DNA of 64,000 bases. Source: Dermacentor variabilis. Its lineage: Eukaryota > Arthropoda > Arachnida > Ixodida > Ixodidae. This document shows positions 46,805 through 58,797 of this stretch, piece by piece (within the stretch, counting starts at the first letter, position 1; each line of letters begins with the position of its first letter). The stretch lies in assembly GCF_050947875.1 (NCBI RefSeq), contig NC_134573.1:63279815-63343814 (forward strand). The letters run 5' to 3'. A program made the position numbers and the translations under genes. The notes beneath the pieces were generated by a model, which did no database searches, had not been told where the DNA came from, and was given only the letters and a program-made list of their open reading frames with translations.

Positions 46805-47231
46805 CTAAGCACGATAACGTAGAAACAAATCACAGCAGAGCTTCCCGGCAGCATTCTTCAGTAGAGATGTGACTCCTTTCGACGTATCTACCTGGTTTGG
46901 TCTAAAAAAGGAGCTTGGGCGTCTGTGCAGCACCTGGGTCGATTCACGTGGTAGCAATGACTTTGCTTCAACTAACCCTTCCGCCCCCTCACTTGTCGCG
47001 TACTGCAGATTGCCTCCCCTGCGGCATGTGAAACAAGCTGGTCCGAGTTCAGAAATGTGCACCCCCACCTTCGCAACAGGGGCGCAGGAGATCGCATGCA
47101 AGAACTTGCGTACGTGCACTCGACCCTCAATGTCTGGAAGGCTTCTTCCGCTGCTCAGCGAAACGTTCATGATTGAAGCGGAAATGAACTGGACAAAAAA
47201 ATTGATACAAATCTCGTTCTTGACGCTTTGA
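46805..47231. other. Overlapping unassigned open frames
   Basis: A 120-residue frame on + (46869-47231) and a 121-residue frame on - (46805-47170) overlap. The plus frame has LKKELGRLCSTW and several Cys; neither shows a known motif. GC content is higher than around it. Coding status cannot be decided. Confidence 0.2.
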
Positions 47232-47487
47232 TGAGAAATTAATGCCTTGACGTGAAATCGTGCCTATATTTTCATCCCGGAAGCTCTGATGGGACTTTAC
47301 GGAAGCAATAATGTAATAATTGTATTTTTTCAGTGTTACATAAATGCTACGGGTTTTTCATAGCTCTCTGCCCAATCGTCTTTTTACGGCGATAGCAATT
47401 ATATGGACTCTCCGGGCGCATTTCTACCGTCAGCTTCGTCGTCGCCCTGAGATTCCGTATAAAGTGCAATGGCAATAATATGGTAGT

Positions 47488-47599
47488 TGAATAGGAAGGA
47501 ACAGCGCCAAATAAGGCGATCACAAGTGGGGAGAACGACACAGGACAAGCGTGCTCCCCACTTGTGATCGTCTTAGTTGGCGCTGTTCCTTCCTATTCA
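47488..47599. repeat. Long hairpin: 45-bp arms, 22-base loop
   Basis: Left arm 47488-47532 (TGAATAGGAAGGAACAGC...) and right arm 47555-47599 are inverted copies with two mismatches in 45. The loop is GAACGACACAGGACAAGCGTGC. Could be a foldback/MITE end pair or a hairpin RNA source. Confidence 0.9.
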
Positions 47600-47639
47600 A
47601 GTATGCACCATCTAGCCCAAATGAATGTTGTCCTGGGCA

Positions 47640-47971
47640 ATAATATCGTCGCCGCGCGCCGTATGCTGTATGTGTGAGTGCAGGCACGTGACGATGAGCC
47701 GGCGATCACGGTTCAGTCTCGCGCATCGCCTTCCTTCGCGTGAAAGCCTTCTGGGGGAGGGCGGAGATAAACAGGGGGGTGCGTTCAACTCCGGGTGGCC
47801 CAGGAGGGCGGGCGTTCCCGGCTGGCCGTTATATATTGAAAGCCATCTGCGACGGGTACAGAGTCCCAACTGCACTGTGTATTCACGATTTCGCATTGAT
47901 GCGAGCGGCTGCAGGAAGGGCAATTCGCTAGCTGCTGCTTCCTCGTTTCCTCACTGCTGCGTTCCGACAGT
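47640..47971 (+). promoter_or_regulatory. GC-rich candidate promoter and 5' exon
   Basis: GC-rich sequence with a TATA-like GTTATATATTG at about 47827 and a splice-donor-like CCGACA|GTAAGT at about 47970. The open frame crossing it (47625-47996) has no motif. A repeat is possible. Confidence 0.25.
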
Positions 47972-47979
47972 AAGTTTCC

Positions 47980-49510
47980 GCGGTCATGTCGAATGAGATG
48001 TGTTCATTTTTGCTTGTGCGCGGGTGACACCATCCTTGTTAATTTAGTTATTACGCCTATGGTTTAAAGATTAGACGGCTGATAAAACTACTATCCTTAC
48101 TTCGTAGAGCTACTTCTCAACAAATCTTCTATCGCAATCGATGCCCCGCGTTTCGGGCGAAGCTGCAATATTTTCTATTCAATGTCTAGTATTTTTCTAA
48201 AAAAACATGAAAGAAGCTTGTTTTTTTCATGCCCCTCTAAATTTCTTGATGTTTTACAACTTTAGATGGGGGTCAGTGATCTGGGAGCAATGTCGACAAT
48301 GCACTCTAAGCCTCTCAATGGCTATTCAGGTCGAGACAGTGTTCCTTGGCAGTGGCAGTTAGTTCAACGGTTGAAGCTAACCGAGGTTGACCTAAGCATG
48401 TGTAAAGAACCTGTCCTTGTATAGTCAGAACAGCATAAAGTGTCGCTCTTCTAATGTTGTACGTGACATACAGGCTGCATCGCAAGAATTCCGAAATAGT
48501 GTTATGTGCAGTTAAAGCATAAAGGCCCCGACGTCTTTCTGCTGATAAATTTTAGTAGGCGCGAAATAAAATTTATTGAAGTATTTATTTCAGATATTTA
48601 TTTACGTGGGCACAGTGGGAACCCCATGAAATGTATTTGTCAGTGATGGCACCTAGAATGTGGGCACCTTTTATATGTGAAACAGACATTCTATTGATTG
48701 ACACTGCGTACTATGACATGGACTTGAAAACAAATGGCACTAGTAGGCAAGCTTTGCTAGCCAGAAAACCAGAATGTCGTTCCTTAAAAAGAAGCGCATT
48801 GCTGCGCAAGTTGTTTATGATTTGACTTGTGGGTATTGCTATATGTTATTGCAACGGCCATTGTAGCAAGGGCTTCTATGCCCTGAAAGACACCAACGGG
48901 AGAGATGTCCCGTTAAGACTGTAGAATGCTGATTTACTACGCGTTCAGTAAATCGAATAAATGCTTCTGTAGCGTAGTAGTGCAACGGTATGCAAAACAC
49001 TGATTGACAAACACAATGGCTGTATCTTTCTTGTTTGCCGCGTTTAGTCCCTCCGCTAAATCACACTAAACACATATCAACTCCGTGGCGGTAAGTTTCC
49101 GGATGTTTTATTGTCCGCAAGTATTAGTGCTATTGTGGCTTCGTGAATTCATTGTAACTTAGAAGCCCATAAAATCATGCTGTCGTTATCTAGTTTTATT
49201 AGAATGTAGCAGCAATTACGGGCCTTCAGAATATTTCGCAGAACTTAAATACTCTCAGTAAATCTTCAGGAAATGCTTCTGGAAGGGCGACTATCTGATG
49301 GAAGACCCACGCAGAGCACTGGAAGATAAAGTTCTTCAATATGGTCACTGGGTAGAAGCGTTCTGTAATGTGGTGCTTTGATAAGTATAACGTAGTTTTT
49401 TTTTTCGTTTTTTCTACACTAAAAGTGAAGATGCACAGAATCTCTAACTTGTCACGCTATAGTGTTTCTATTGAAGGCTTTTGCATTTTTGGTTGAAACT
49501 ATGTTCCCTG
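47980..49510. other. No gene recognised
   Basis: AT-rich. A 64-residue plus-strand frame at 48631-48825 (MYLSVMAPRMW, LLIDTAYYDMDL) has no recognised family. A donor-like GCG|GTAAGTTT lies at 49090. Confidence 0.4.
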
Positions 49511-49513
49511 CAA

Positions 49514-49665
49514 CAGCGCCAGGTTTCGCTGAGGAGAGTGAACTACAATCGTTCGCTTCGGTTGCTTGGCGCATACGAGATTTCTGTCGTAACCCGCGAT
49601 CATTAGTTGTAAGCAAGGTTATGCACAACAGCTGCAGAGATCTACGTCGACACATCTCAGTACGT
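49514..49665 (+). CDS. Candidate internal exon of an unknown host gene
   Basis: Bounded by CCCTGCAACAG upstream and AGTAC|GTAAGTTT downstream. Only one frame is open through it: PGFAEESELQSFASVAW, then RIRDFCRNPRSLVVSKV and CRDLRRHIS. Two cysteines and an amphipathic pattern hint at a secreted or disulfide-bonded protein, but no family is recognised. No partner exon is identified nearby. Confidence 0.3.
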
Positions 49666-50069
49666 AAGTTTCTTTAAGAAAAGCCACACATGCCAGCGTG
49701 CAGGTCTAGGTTATATAGCAGCTAAATTTTCAAAGCAAAAAAAAAAATCCGAGGACACCTAAGCACTTCTTACGAGCCATGAATAAAGTATTAACGCCTA
49801 CTTGGACGCCGCTGAGCGGTCTTTCGAGTTATGAACTTCTCGCGGGTTCAGACGCTTGGCCAACGCCTCCTAGGTAGAACAAGGCCGACGCCCTTCGGGC
49901 CGTGACATCATGCTACCTTGCCCGACTGCCAGGAATCTAATGGGGACGCTCCCGACTAAGCCGCGGTGACTTGGAATATATCGCTTTAGTCACTCCGGGT
50001 TTGGCAATGAAAATTTCGGTCCAAGTAGCATGACTCCAAAAAGCAGAGCGCACAGGCCTGCATCTAATC

Positions 50070-50130
50070 GACGCTAGTTTAGCGCAGCGGGTAAGAAGAC
50101 TTCTGAGCTTGGGGTCGTAGGCTTGAACCT
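50070..50130 (+). repeat. tRNA-like SINE head fragment
   Basis: GTTTAGCGCAGCGGGTAAG resembles a pol III A box and GGTCGTAGGCTTGAACCTC a B box, about 40 bases apart. The sequence after it does not match the other SINEs, so it is a different family or a lone fragment. Confidence 0.45.
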
Positions 50131-50639
50131 CACTAACGCCGACGTTGTTCCCATGGTATTTATTCTGTTTCATACGCATTTATTTCTTTGTAGCGATTAC
50201 CAAGGCGAAGGTAGACGGCAAGCGAGTGCTTGCGCGGACAAAGAACGCTTGGTTAACAAAGGCTTGCGAGATCGAGGGTGACGCAGCGCCATGGCGATGC
50301 CCTCTTCCCTCACTCAAACCTGGCGTGCCAGAAGGTGTCCCCTTTCGCCCGCTCTGCTGCGTCGAGGTGCGCACAGGAGGTGGCGTCGCAGCCAATGGGC
50401 ATTTATGTGCCGTTTCACAGCGACATACGCCGAGTTCATCGCTCAATGGACCAGCATCATAACAGAAATAGTCCTCAGAAAGTTTCTGAATAGAAAAGAA
50501 AAACTGAAAATTGAAGAGCCACTTTGTTGTCCCTAGGTGAATGAATGCGAAAGCATTGCGACCACCGAGCGGTGCCTATGCTTTGTCAGTCGTTGAGTAA
50601 CAAGCTCTTGGCACACCTAGTTCCTGGTTCTTAATTAAT

Positions 50640-50780
50640 TTTGCCCTAAGTAACACCAATGATCGTGGATTCGACTCTTACGATAAGTCGAGCGCCCATA
50701 GCCTTAATCTTTAACAAAGGTTGTGGGCTCCACTTCCACCAATGGTCGAGGGTTCAAGCCTTTATGGACCATCATGAGAT
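50640..50780. repeat. Short degenerate tandem repeat with B-box-like units
   Basis: ACCAATGATCGTGGATTCGACTC and ACCAATGGTCGAGGGTTCAAGC recur about 95 bases apart, with related units between them. Typical of tick minisatellites; no function inferred. Confidence 0.45.
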
Positions 50781-51369
50781 CACGCCGACAGTGCCAGATT
50801 TTCCGCCTCAGGAGCCATACAATGCTTTCGCAGTAGTAATAATTTTATTCTTGTTAATAAATGGTTCCAGTAATTTGAGCAGCTTGAGAAAACATGGTGG
50901 TAGTTAAACAAATCCACCTCCGATCATTTTTTCCCAAGCTTGCAATCCTTTTTAAGTTTTGGGATATCATAATGGTGCGGGTTATCACAAGCATGCTTAA
51001 ACTTGAAATCGCATGGCCAGTTCGGTTTTCCTAAAGCCCACTTTGGCACCCAGTAAGTGCATAGTGGTTTTCCTGAAAGGGCAACAAAGGAGGTGTATGA
51101 GAATTGGCAGAAGTGCATATGATAGTTTAGCGGTTTGCATATTCTAATAACGTAGCATAAAATTTAATTATTTCAATGCATATATCGTTTATCTTAGTAG
51201 TGTCCATATTTTTACTCTATTATCACTGTTAAGTTATCGTTATCGTACGCAATGGTTTTTGACGGTTGTCGCCTGTACTATGTAGAATATGTCTTGTCAA
51301 TGATTGCGCGTGCGACACGAGTTAAATTATGACAATGTGCGACACGACATTGCATTATGATAGCATAAA

Positions 51370-51680
51370 TACGACCTATGGAGAAGCAATGCAATAACGT
51401 TGATGGAACGACGAAGGCAGACGACAATGAGATGACGTTTTTGAAGCGATGACTATGGTTAAACGAAAGCATGAGGACAGCATCATAACAATAGCATGAT
51501 GAAGACTGTGTGACACCGATGGCGTAACGACGATGGTTTGAATGATGACAATGAAACTATCAGGACTATACTATTGTGCTAGTGGTCTCGTGAATTATGC
51601 ACGACAGCTGTCAGCGACCATGGCCTTACGATGACGGCATGACGAGAGCCGAATGTCAAAGCTCGAATAACTGTGATGCA
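51370..51680. repeat. Degenerate ATGACGA-type minisatellite
   Basis: Loose repeats of ATGACG, ACGACGAAGG, GATGACAATGA and GCATGATGA. No gene. Confidence 0.4.
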
Positions 51681-51742
51681 ACGACCACTACGGTATCCCG
51701 CAGACGCAGCGCGACGACGCAGCACTACCTGGGCTACACATG

Positions 51743-51965
51743 CCGACTGCTTCACGCCACGTGATGTCGAATACAGTACTAGAGCGCATGTTGACGCCTA
51801 CATAGCGTATATAATCAAGCAAGCCCCCGGCCGGGGCTGAGGGCCCAAAGGATCACTGCCGGGCTCATTGGTGTCTTTGAATAGGGACCCACCCAGCCGT
51901 TTTCCTCCCACCCTATGCTTTTCCTTATTCCTCTCTTCCCCTCCTTTGATAAATCAATAAAGTTT
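51743..51965 (+). mobile_element. LINE 3' end, copy 1
   Basis: CCGACTGCTTCACGCCACGTGATGTC matches the LINE C-terminal region at 52125. Then a 3' untranslated region ends TCAATAAAGTTTTTCCTCCTCC, a poly(A) signal followed by the LINE end. The protein part is reduced to about 50 bases. Confidence 0.55.
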
Positions 51966-52106
51966 TTCCTCCTCCTGAGAGCTGATCAGGTAGCCTTCTT
52001 TGGACCACTGCTAACTGCTTGTTCTGCATACTGCCGGCCAAAGAAGAATACCTCATCCTATCTTCCGTGACTGAATGCAGAAAAGCAGACAACGCGCAGA
52101 CTCCCC

Positions 52107-52680
52107 TTGACCTCGGTTCCGGCACGTACCGACTGCTTCAGACCACGTGATGTCCAATACAGTGCCAGGGCGCATACAGTACAAGATGTCGGTGCCAGAA
52201 GATACCATTCCACGTTCATGCGCTTACGGACTGGCTACACCCGGACTGGGGACCGGCTGTACGCCAAGGGCCGCGCCACGTTATGTGCATGCCAGAGGTG
52301 CGGTGAACCCGAGACTCCGGAGCACCTTCTCTGTGCCTGCGCAGGAGCGCTCCATATTCGTCACCACATACGCACGCCACGGATTTCCAACGGCCACCTG
52401 CAGTGCCCAGTGCATCTCGAGCTGCCTACGCTGCGAAGCCTCCTGGAGCTCATAGATTCTACTGAAATCGCCACCTTGTGAGCGCCCGCTGAAATGCTGG
52501 CCCCTTAGCTGAGGACCACAATCTGTCACACATAGCGGAGTCTATTACCCGTCGTCCTCCCTCTTTCTATGCACTTTCACTTCCCCTACCCTCTGCCCTG
52601 ACGGCGCTTTGCTGTGCTCATTCTGGGGCTGCAGAATCGAGCGTTATTTCCTTCTTTCGATCACTATCTTTCATAATTCG
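52107..52680 (+). mobile_element. LINE C-terminus and 3' UTR, copy 2
   Basis: The 124-residue frame (52107-52481) carries FMRLRTGYT and CQRCGEPETPEHLLCACAG, the post-RNase H zinc motif of I-type LINEs. It ends at TGA 52479-52481 and is followed by a pyrimidine-rich 3' region. The approximately 48 bases at 52125-52172 also occur at 51743-51790, so two related tails sit head to tail. Confidence 0.65.
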
Positions 52681-52974
52681 AAGGACAGCGCAGCGGTGTT
52701 CAATAGGACATCAGCGCTGTCGCATTTTTAACTCTTAAGAAGTATTTAGGGGCCCTTGAATTTTCATTGAAAAGCCTTAGGTATAATCACACTACCCTGG
52801 GATGTTTTCAAGCCTATGTTGATTAATCATATACTCATGTAAAAAATAATGCTTCACCTCAAATCTTGTTTCACAGCGTAAGCTGTTATCTGCTCATTCC
52901 AATGGCCGTTATGGTTGGCGATCGTGACCACCACCGCCACAGCCGCCGTCCGGGTCCTTCCCAGCTATCGCCGG

Positions 52975-53090
52975 GAATGAGAAAAAGAATACTCAATTAC
53001 CCGCCGAGATCGAACCTGGGGTCGCTGAGCGGGAGTCAGCTACTTCATACCGCGGAACCACCCCCACGGTTGCTAGCATACAGCGCAAAA
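52975..53090 (-). repeat. tRNA-like SINE head fragment, minus strand
   Basis: On the minus strand GTGGTTCCGCGGTATGAAGTAGC and CCCAGGTTCGATCTCGGCGGG look like pol III A and B boxes about 40 bases apart. Either a SINE head or a tRNA relic; acceptor pairing is poor. Confidence 0.4.
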
Positions 53091-53429
53091 AATGCAGTGT
53101 AATCTCGCCTTAGCGCGCGAGGAGACAGGCTGCAACACGCGGCTTCAACCAGGCAACATCAGGATCAGCAGACCGTTGTGCAAAGAGCAGCACAAGCCAC
53201 AGCTCGCCATCAAAGCCGGGCGAACAGTTTTGATCCTTCTCGTGAAATCGACGCGAAAAAAACTTGGCCGCAAGGACCCCGTAAGTGCGTGGTGCCGAAA
53301 ATGGAGCTCCGTTGGAGCCGCTCCTCCAACTTACGCTGTGACTTAGGTGTGTGCGCCGCGCAGGCATACGACTTTCTTTATAGCGCCACAGAGCATCCTA
53401 ACTTTTACGAAAAATTGAGGTGACCGGCG

Positions 53430-55120
53430 CTAGCAATTCGTAAAGTTCAAAAGTGATGAGCTTCAAGTTGTCATTCCTTTGTAGTCAATTCATATTTCTA
53501 GTAAGGCTTGTTTATTAAAATGCGTATGAAGATAAAACTGTCGTTTGCTTCAATAATCTTTATCGGTGACATCTACTAGTTTTCAGTAACCCCGACCATC
53601 ATCGCGCATTTTGAGATAGGTGTGCCTTCTCTGTTAGGATATACGATGCATCAGCGCATATATACAAAATGCCGACAATAATGCATGTCTTTCTGAATGT
53701 ATCATGATATAGGTATAGAGAGCATACTAAAATGCAGCTAAGATTCATGTATTTTCGGTACTACCCAGGCTTGGTGCGTTGTACAACTAGCCGTGTCACC
53801 GAAGCGTTCACACATAACCGCCTCAGTGCCTCATTCTTTCGTGCTGCAGACGGAAGCAGCTAAATTGATATTTAGGTAGTGATCCATACCAATAAAAGTA
53901 CAGAGCTTGATTCGGTAAAAGTGGTGCTTAAGCTTATTTTGTACTGCTATAAGGTAGAAATATGAAAAACACGCGTAAATCAATTTCGTCGCCTTAACAT
54001 AAGATGTGGAAAACGAAGTTGCAGCTTTTGGCTGCCGCGGTCCTGGTTATGCAGACGACTACCGTGCACTGGATCGATAACATATGTACTGGCTCGATTT
54101 AAATATAGAGATTTTTCTGCTCGAAAATTTCCTCGCAAGGGCATTTGAAAATTGCCGTTATTTCAGAAATGTTTTTGTCATTTTATATTTCTACTATTTT
54201 TCATGCTGGCCTTTATCGCAGCATGGAGACACCAGTGCGGACATTTGTTCATAAAATAAGCGTTTAACGCGAAGTGACATAAACCTACAAAAAATTTCTG
54301 TAGTCGACATTTAATTCCATGTGACGTTCACATTAGACTCTTTAAAAAAATAATATTTCGTAAGCCTTTAGTGAGGCAATCGGGAACTTACCTCCAGCGT
54401 TTCCTTGTCCAGTAACTAAACAAAGAGCGTTCGCGTGCAAAACTTTAATTCTTCCGCTCTGTCGTTGCAACACTTCGTTCGATTCTGAGAATTGTAACAA
54501 AAATCAAACGCAAAGAAAAAAATTCGTAAGGTTTACAGAACGAAAAACTTAAGATTTAACGGCACAGTCCAAACAAAGGTGGTATGTTCATGAACAGGTA
54601 AGTTAGGGCATTTACGTCGCGTTTAGCGGTTACCTCGCTTTATCTTGACAAATACCTCATTACCTATCTTCAGCAGCACAAAGAGAGTTTTCTGAACGGG
54701 CATACTTAATTCACTGCTGTTTCTGCCAATATTATTGCAGGCTGCTCGGTTATGACGGGCGGTAAATGCTAGCTCGAGCAAGCCTCTGAATAGCTTGATT
54801 AGGCGTACAGCCAAATTATAAAAGGGAGGTCGGGAGACTTCAACGAAAATTTTGTAAGCAATGCAAGACTTTGGAAACAGCTTGAAAATTATCGAGAAAG
54901 GTTTCTAACGGCAAAAACGGTACGCGCAAAAGTAACGTGCGAAAGTGAGAAGCCCAGTTACAAGAAACCAGCAGGAACAATATGAGAGGGAAATAGGAGA
55001 AAGGGCCAACAGCTCTTATCTAAACATATATTAATTAGTATGCACTGGTGTTCTCCGCGTTGGTGTCACTGGAAGTCGCAGCGGAGCCAACCTGCAACGC
55101 CAGCAGAGCTTTACGCACGT
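53430..55120. other. No gene recognised
   Basis: AT-rich, only short frames. Nothing supportable. Confidence 0.5.
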
Positions 55121-55124
55121 AGTT

Positions 55125-55290
55125 GTTCCTTTTATTTATATATTTATTTATTTAATCAAGCTATCCTTAAAGGCCCTCTGGTTAAGGCCCTTACAATAGA
55201 CGGAGGAGATGTGGTACAAATACAGTTATAGCAGCGTCAATAAGATTCCAATAAAACGATAAATAACAAATAAACCATGCAGGGATATAA
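55125..55290 (-). repeat. Possible retroelement 3' end, minus strand
   Basis: Minus-strand TGTAAGGGCCTTAACCAG and GGGCCTTTAAGG are followed by several AATAAA-type signals (AAATAAATAAATATATAAATAAA region). The arrangement looks like a retroelement or transcript 3' end; the family is not identified. Confidence 0.35.
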
Positions 55291-55773
55291 AAAATTTTAT
55301 AAAAAATATGCCGTATCAAACGTCACCAACACATCGCCGATAGCCTGCTCCTAATTTTAAAGAAATATAAACGAAGAGCTTGGTTCATTTCATTGTTGAC
55401 ACTGGTGAAGTATGTTACAAACCTTGTACAACGCATCAAGAAGAGAAAAAATTGCGGTTCAGTAATTAGTTGCACCATTATTAAATGGACCAGGAACGTT
55501 AAAACTTCAGCAAATCTGCGTGTCACAAGCACCCCAGTCCACAAAATATAAACTTTGTGTGACGTACCTCCGCCATTTCGAAACATAGCTGAAAAGGGCT
55601 GCGCGATGCTTTAGAACACATTATAAAGAACCTTCTTTAAAGGCTGCAGTTGATACACACGCGTTAAAAATTACGCGGACATTTCCCGTTGAGTTCTTCT
55701 AATTTCTTCTAAGCTTCATTGGGCTGGAATTCCTATATTTTCCACCAAAACGAGCTAAATTCGGCGAAGTTTG

Positions 55774-55845
55774 AATGAATTCTGGGGTTTCATCTGCCAA
55801 AACCACGACTTCATCATGGTGCACGCCGTAGCGTGACATCCTCTG
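55774..55845 (-). mobile_element. SINE tail fragment
   Basis: AATTCTGGGGTTTCATCTGCCAAAACC followed by GCACGCCGTAG is the reverse complement of the SINE tail seen at 60040-60095. The tRNA head is absent. Confidence 0.65.
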
Positions 55846-55849
55846 CTCT

Positions 55850-57690
55850 TACAGCCTTTGTATATAAAAAAAATCTGTGTTGTCAAAAAAACACCCTGTA
55901 TAATGCAAAGACCACAATAAACCGGCCAACTGGGAACTTTGCCTGCTTTTACCTGGTCCTTTCATTCATAAAATGTGAACGAGGTGTCTCGTGTTGTTTT
56001 CCGATGACACCGAAAAGGTTATATAACGCATAGAAAAACAAACGAACGAGTGATAAATAGGTATTTGTAGTTCTATTAATTGAGCGAAAAATATAAAAAT
56101 TTCCCTAGCCATTGCACACTGCAGTGGCCCTTATTTGTACTGAATATGAAGCTCGTGTATCGCAAAATTCTCTTTCGACATTGTAAAACGCTACTGAAAA
56201 CGACCACGTGACCATTTGTGACGCTCGCATAAGGAATTCTCTTGAAAAATCTGCATTTAATTCTGCACACAGATTTGCCGTAGTAGTTTGGTGGCATTTG
56301 TACGCTTAGTTATGCCAAGGCAGCGCGCTTCATTTAGTGCCGCTCGGGAAATACACTCGCAACGTTTCATAGCGCTTGCGCAAGTGCTTACAAACACCCT
56401 AGTTAACCAACACACATTCGACATCGCCTACGCATTACTTGTAGCGTGCCCCTTATTTTCGACAAATATGAACATGGTGCATTGTCTAGTTCACTGAGGA
56501 CGCTAAAGAAGTCAACTGCGATACGCGTCTGATGCACGAAAAGAGGAAATTAAACAAGGTTGCAATAATTATTTGCAATACTGCTGTTTTGGCCACATAC
56601 GTGAAAGTTTAACCTCGGAATAAACCTAAGATTTTCCTACTTTCACGGCATTTGAATTTGGTGTCTTGCACAGTTCACTTAGAATCCTGCGAAACATTGC
56701 GGATTACGGCGCTCTGAGACTCTGACGCGCTTGAATAAGCCACTTTCTTAAAAAGCGGTAATTAACCTACACAATTTAGTTAGACATATGTTGATTGTCA
56801 CTCACAACGCGCTTCCTACTTCAACGAATACAATCACCGTGCTTCCCATAGTTCATCGACGACACATGGGGGAAAATGACATGCCTCGTATTACGCATAA
56901 AAATTTGAAGACGACGAGAACTCGGCAGTTTTTCGAAAACATGTGATAAGCCTACTCACTTCAAGCTTTCCGTACCCGGCCACCATGAAGTTACGCCGAT
57001 TTTCTGTAAATATGAAATATTTGTCGTTTTCTGTCGCCCTAGTACAGTGGCTTGACTGCTTAGGTACTACGTATAGCGCCCAAAAGAAAGGTCTAACAGT
57101 TTTCTTTAAACCCCACTCTACACACATGTTTAAAAAGTTACCTGCATGTTGCCCCTATTGTTCCCTCATTTGCTTGAAGTGTAATTTTGTGAGTGATATA
57201 GATTTGTAAGAACCGAGAAATCTTTCTTATAACGGTTCTGAACATCTTTAGTCGTAATAATAGCTCCGCCCTAAAAGATCAATATTGTTCCAACAGATGC
57301 AGATGGTGCGCTTAAATGAACGTGTCCTGTATCGTCTTTCCTAAGCGGAAAAGACTAGCCTATATGAAAAATTAAACAAAATTACAGTCCATCTTTGTCA
57401 AAAGTTACGCTCTTACCTGTCGTTATCGCTGCGTTGGACCGAGATGAATGCAGTATACATTGCAAAGAGGGTAAAAACGAGCACAGGTTTAGTCTCAGAG
57501 AAACCTAGACACATCATTGGGATAAAGTTTATCGTAGCAGTAATGTAGACAATGAGACGGCCAGATGGCCTATACTTTAAGCTGATATTCCGTCTCGTGA
57601 ACAGAGAAATATACGTAAATATAATACAGCAGGTGGAATGAACATAAAAATCAACAGTAATGCTTGCGCATTTCTATCGCTAATGCGGGC
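55850..57690. other. No gene recognised
   Basis: AT-rich, short frames only (up to 88 codons, no motifs). Confidence 0.5.
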
Positions 57691-57777
57691 GCATGTCAGT
57701 CCGTCTCATTAATGTTGGTGTGGATAATTGGTTACACGTATGTGCTTTTTAAAGTCTAGTTTTCGGCGCCTACAATC

Positions 57778-57836
57778 ATGGGTTTGGCGTGGCTGGTGCT
57801 TTTGCTCGCAATAACTGCCGCCTGTTGCGAGATCAG
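57778..57836 (+). CDS. Candidate first exon encoding a signal peptide
   Basis: ATG at 57778 opens MGLAWLVLLLAITAACCEI, a textbook secretion signal: short N-region, an 11-residue hydrophobic core and small residues before a likely cleavage site at AACC. The frame meets a strong donor, GATCA|GTGAGT, at about 57834-57836, so it is most likely exon 1 of a spliced secreted-protein gene. If unspliced it runs 49 codons to TGA. An arthropod initiator-like TCAGTC is at about 57693. The downstream exons are not found in this window. Confidence 0.5.
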
Positions 57837-57839
57837 TGA

Positions 57840-58387
57840 GTGTCGCAGCAGCCTGTTAGTGCACACATTTAGACAAAATTTAGATGTGCACCGAATGCTA
57901 GTACCACCAAACAAGCTTACATTATGAACGTGTACAGGTAAGCGCCACCTCTGTTCTTTGTATTAAAAGAAATTTAAAGAAACCTGAAATCATTATGTCG
58001 GCTCTTAGGCATTTCTTAAGCACACCGACCTCTTGATAGAATAGGGCATTAAATTCAGGGGCCTCTCAGGTTTGGTTCATTTTCCACGATTTATTGACTC
58101 CTTACGCGAAACTGGGTGTGTGTTGCTTGCTGAATAATCCTCAAAAATGCATATGTACCACTGTGACACAACCGATATAGAAGTCCTTACCTTAGCCGGG
58201 CATGAAAATGACCATTGCATGGTATTACATGTTGCTTTGTCTCTGCGTGTAGTAGTTAACAGAGCCAGTTTAAGGGCGGAGAATAAGGAAGGAAAGGAAA
58301 GCAAAATTGCAGCACCGTGGTTTTAAGCGCACCCGTGGTAGAGAAACGGAAGGCGATATAAGCGTGCGTGGCTATGATACGCACACG
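57840..58387. other. Intron/intergenic; partial repeat copy at 58235-58350
   Basis: 58235-58350 (CTTTGTCTCTGCGTGTAGTA, GAGCCAGTTTAAGGGCGGAG) is a direct repeat of 58530-58665, which lies inside the inverted-repeat element that follows. No gene is seen. Confidence 0.55.
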
Positions 58388-58493
58388 ACAAACTGCCTTA
58401 AAATATTTAGACTTGACGGAAAGCTTAGTTAACAAACGATAGTACAGCAATCAGCACTCGAATATAATTATAACCATAATAATAATTGTAAAT

Positions 58494-58703
58494 ATTCATC
58501 TCATCTATGGGATCTAATGCGCGCGTTGTTGCTTTGTCTCTGCGTGTAGTATTTAAGAGAGCCAGTTTAAGGGCGGAGAAGAAGGAAGGAAAGGAAAGTC
58601 TCTGAAGCAAAATTGCAGCGCCGTTGTTTAAAGCGCAACCGTGGTAGAGAAGCGGAAGGCGAAAGCAGCAGCGCGCGCATGCGATCCCATAGATGAGATG
58701 AAT
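58494..58703. mobile_element. Nested 210-bp MITE-like element
   Basis: Ends are inverted: ATTCATCTCATCTATGGG at the left, its reverse complement at the right, then GATC.(A)ATGCGCGCG-like continuation, giving about 40-bp TIRs. It carries the GCCAGTTTAAGGGCGGAG segment also found at 58262. Confidence 0.7.

Positions 58704-58793
<90 letters not shown>
58703..58793. repeat. (AC)n(AT)n microsatellite
   Basis: ACACAC followed by about 38 AT units, directly at the right end of the nested MITE-like element. Confidence 0.97.

Positions 58794-58797
<4 letters not shown>

Noticed and set aside
46869..47231. An endogenous viral element in the unassigned frames at 46.8-47.2 kb or 63.1 kb
   Set aside because: No viral motif can be identified by eye; there is no basis for such a call.
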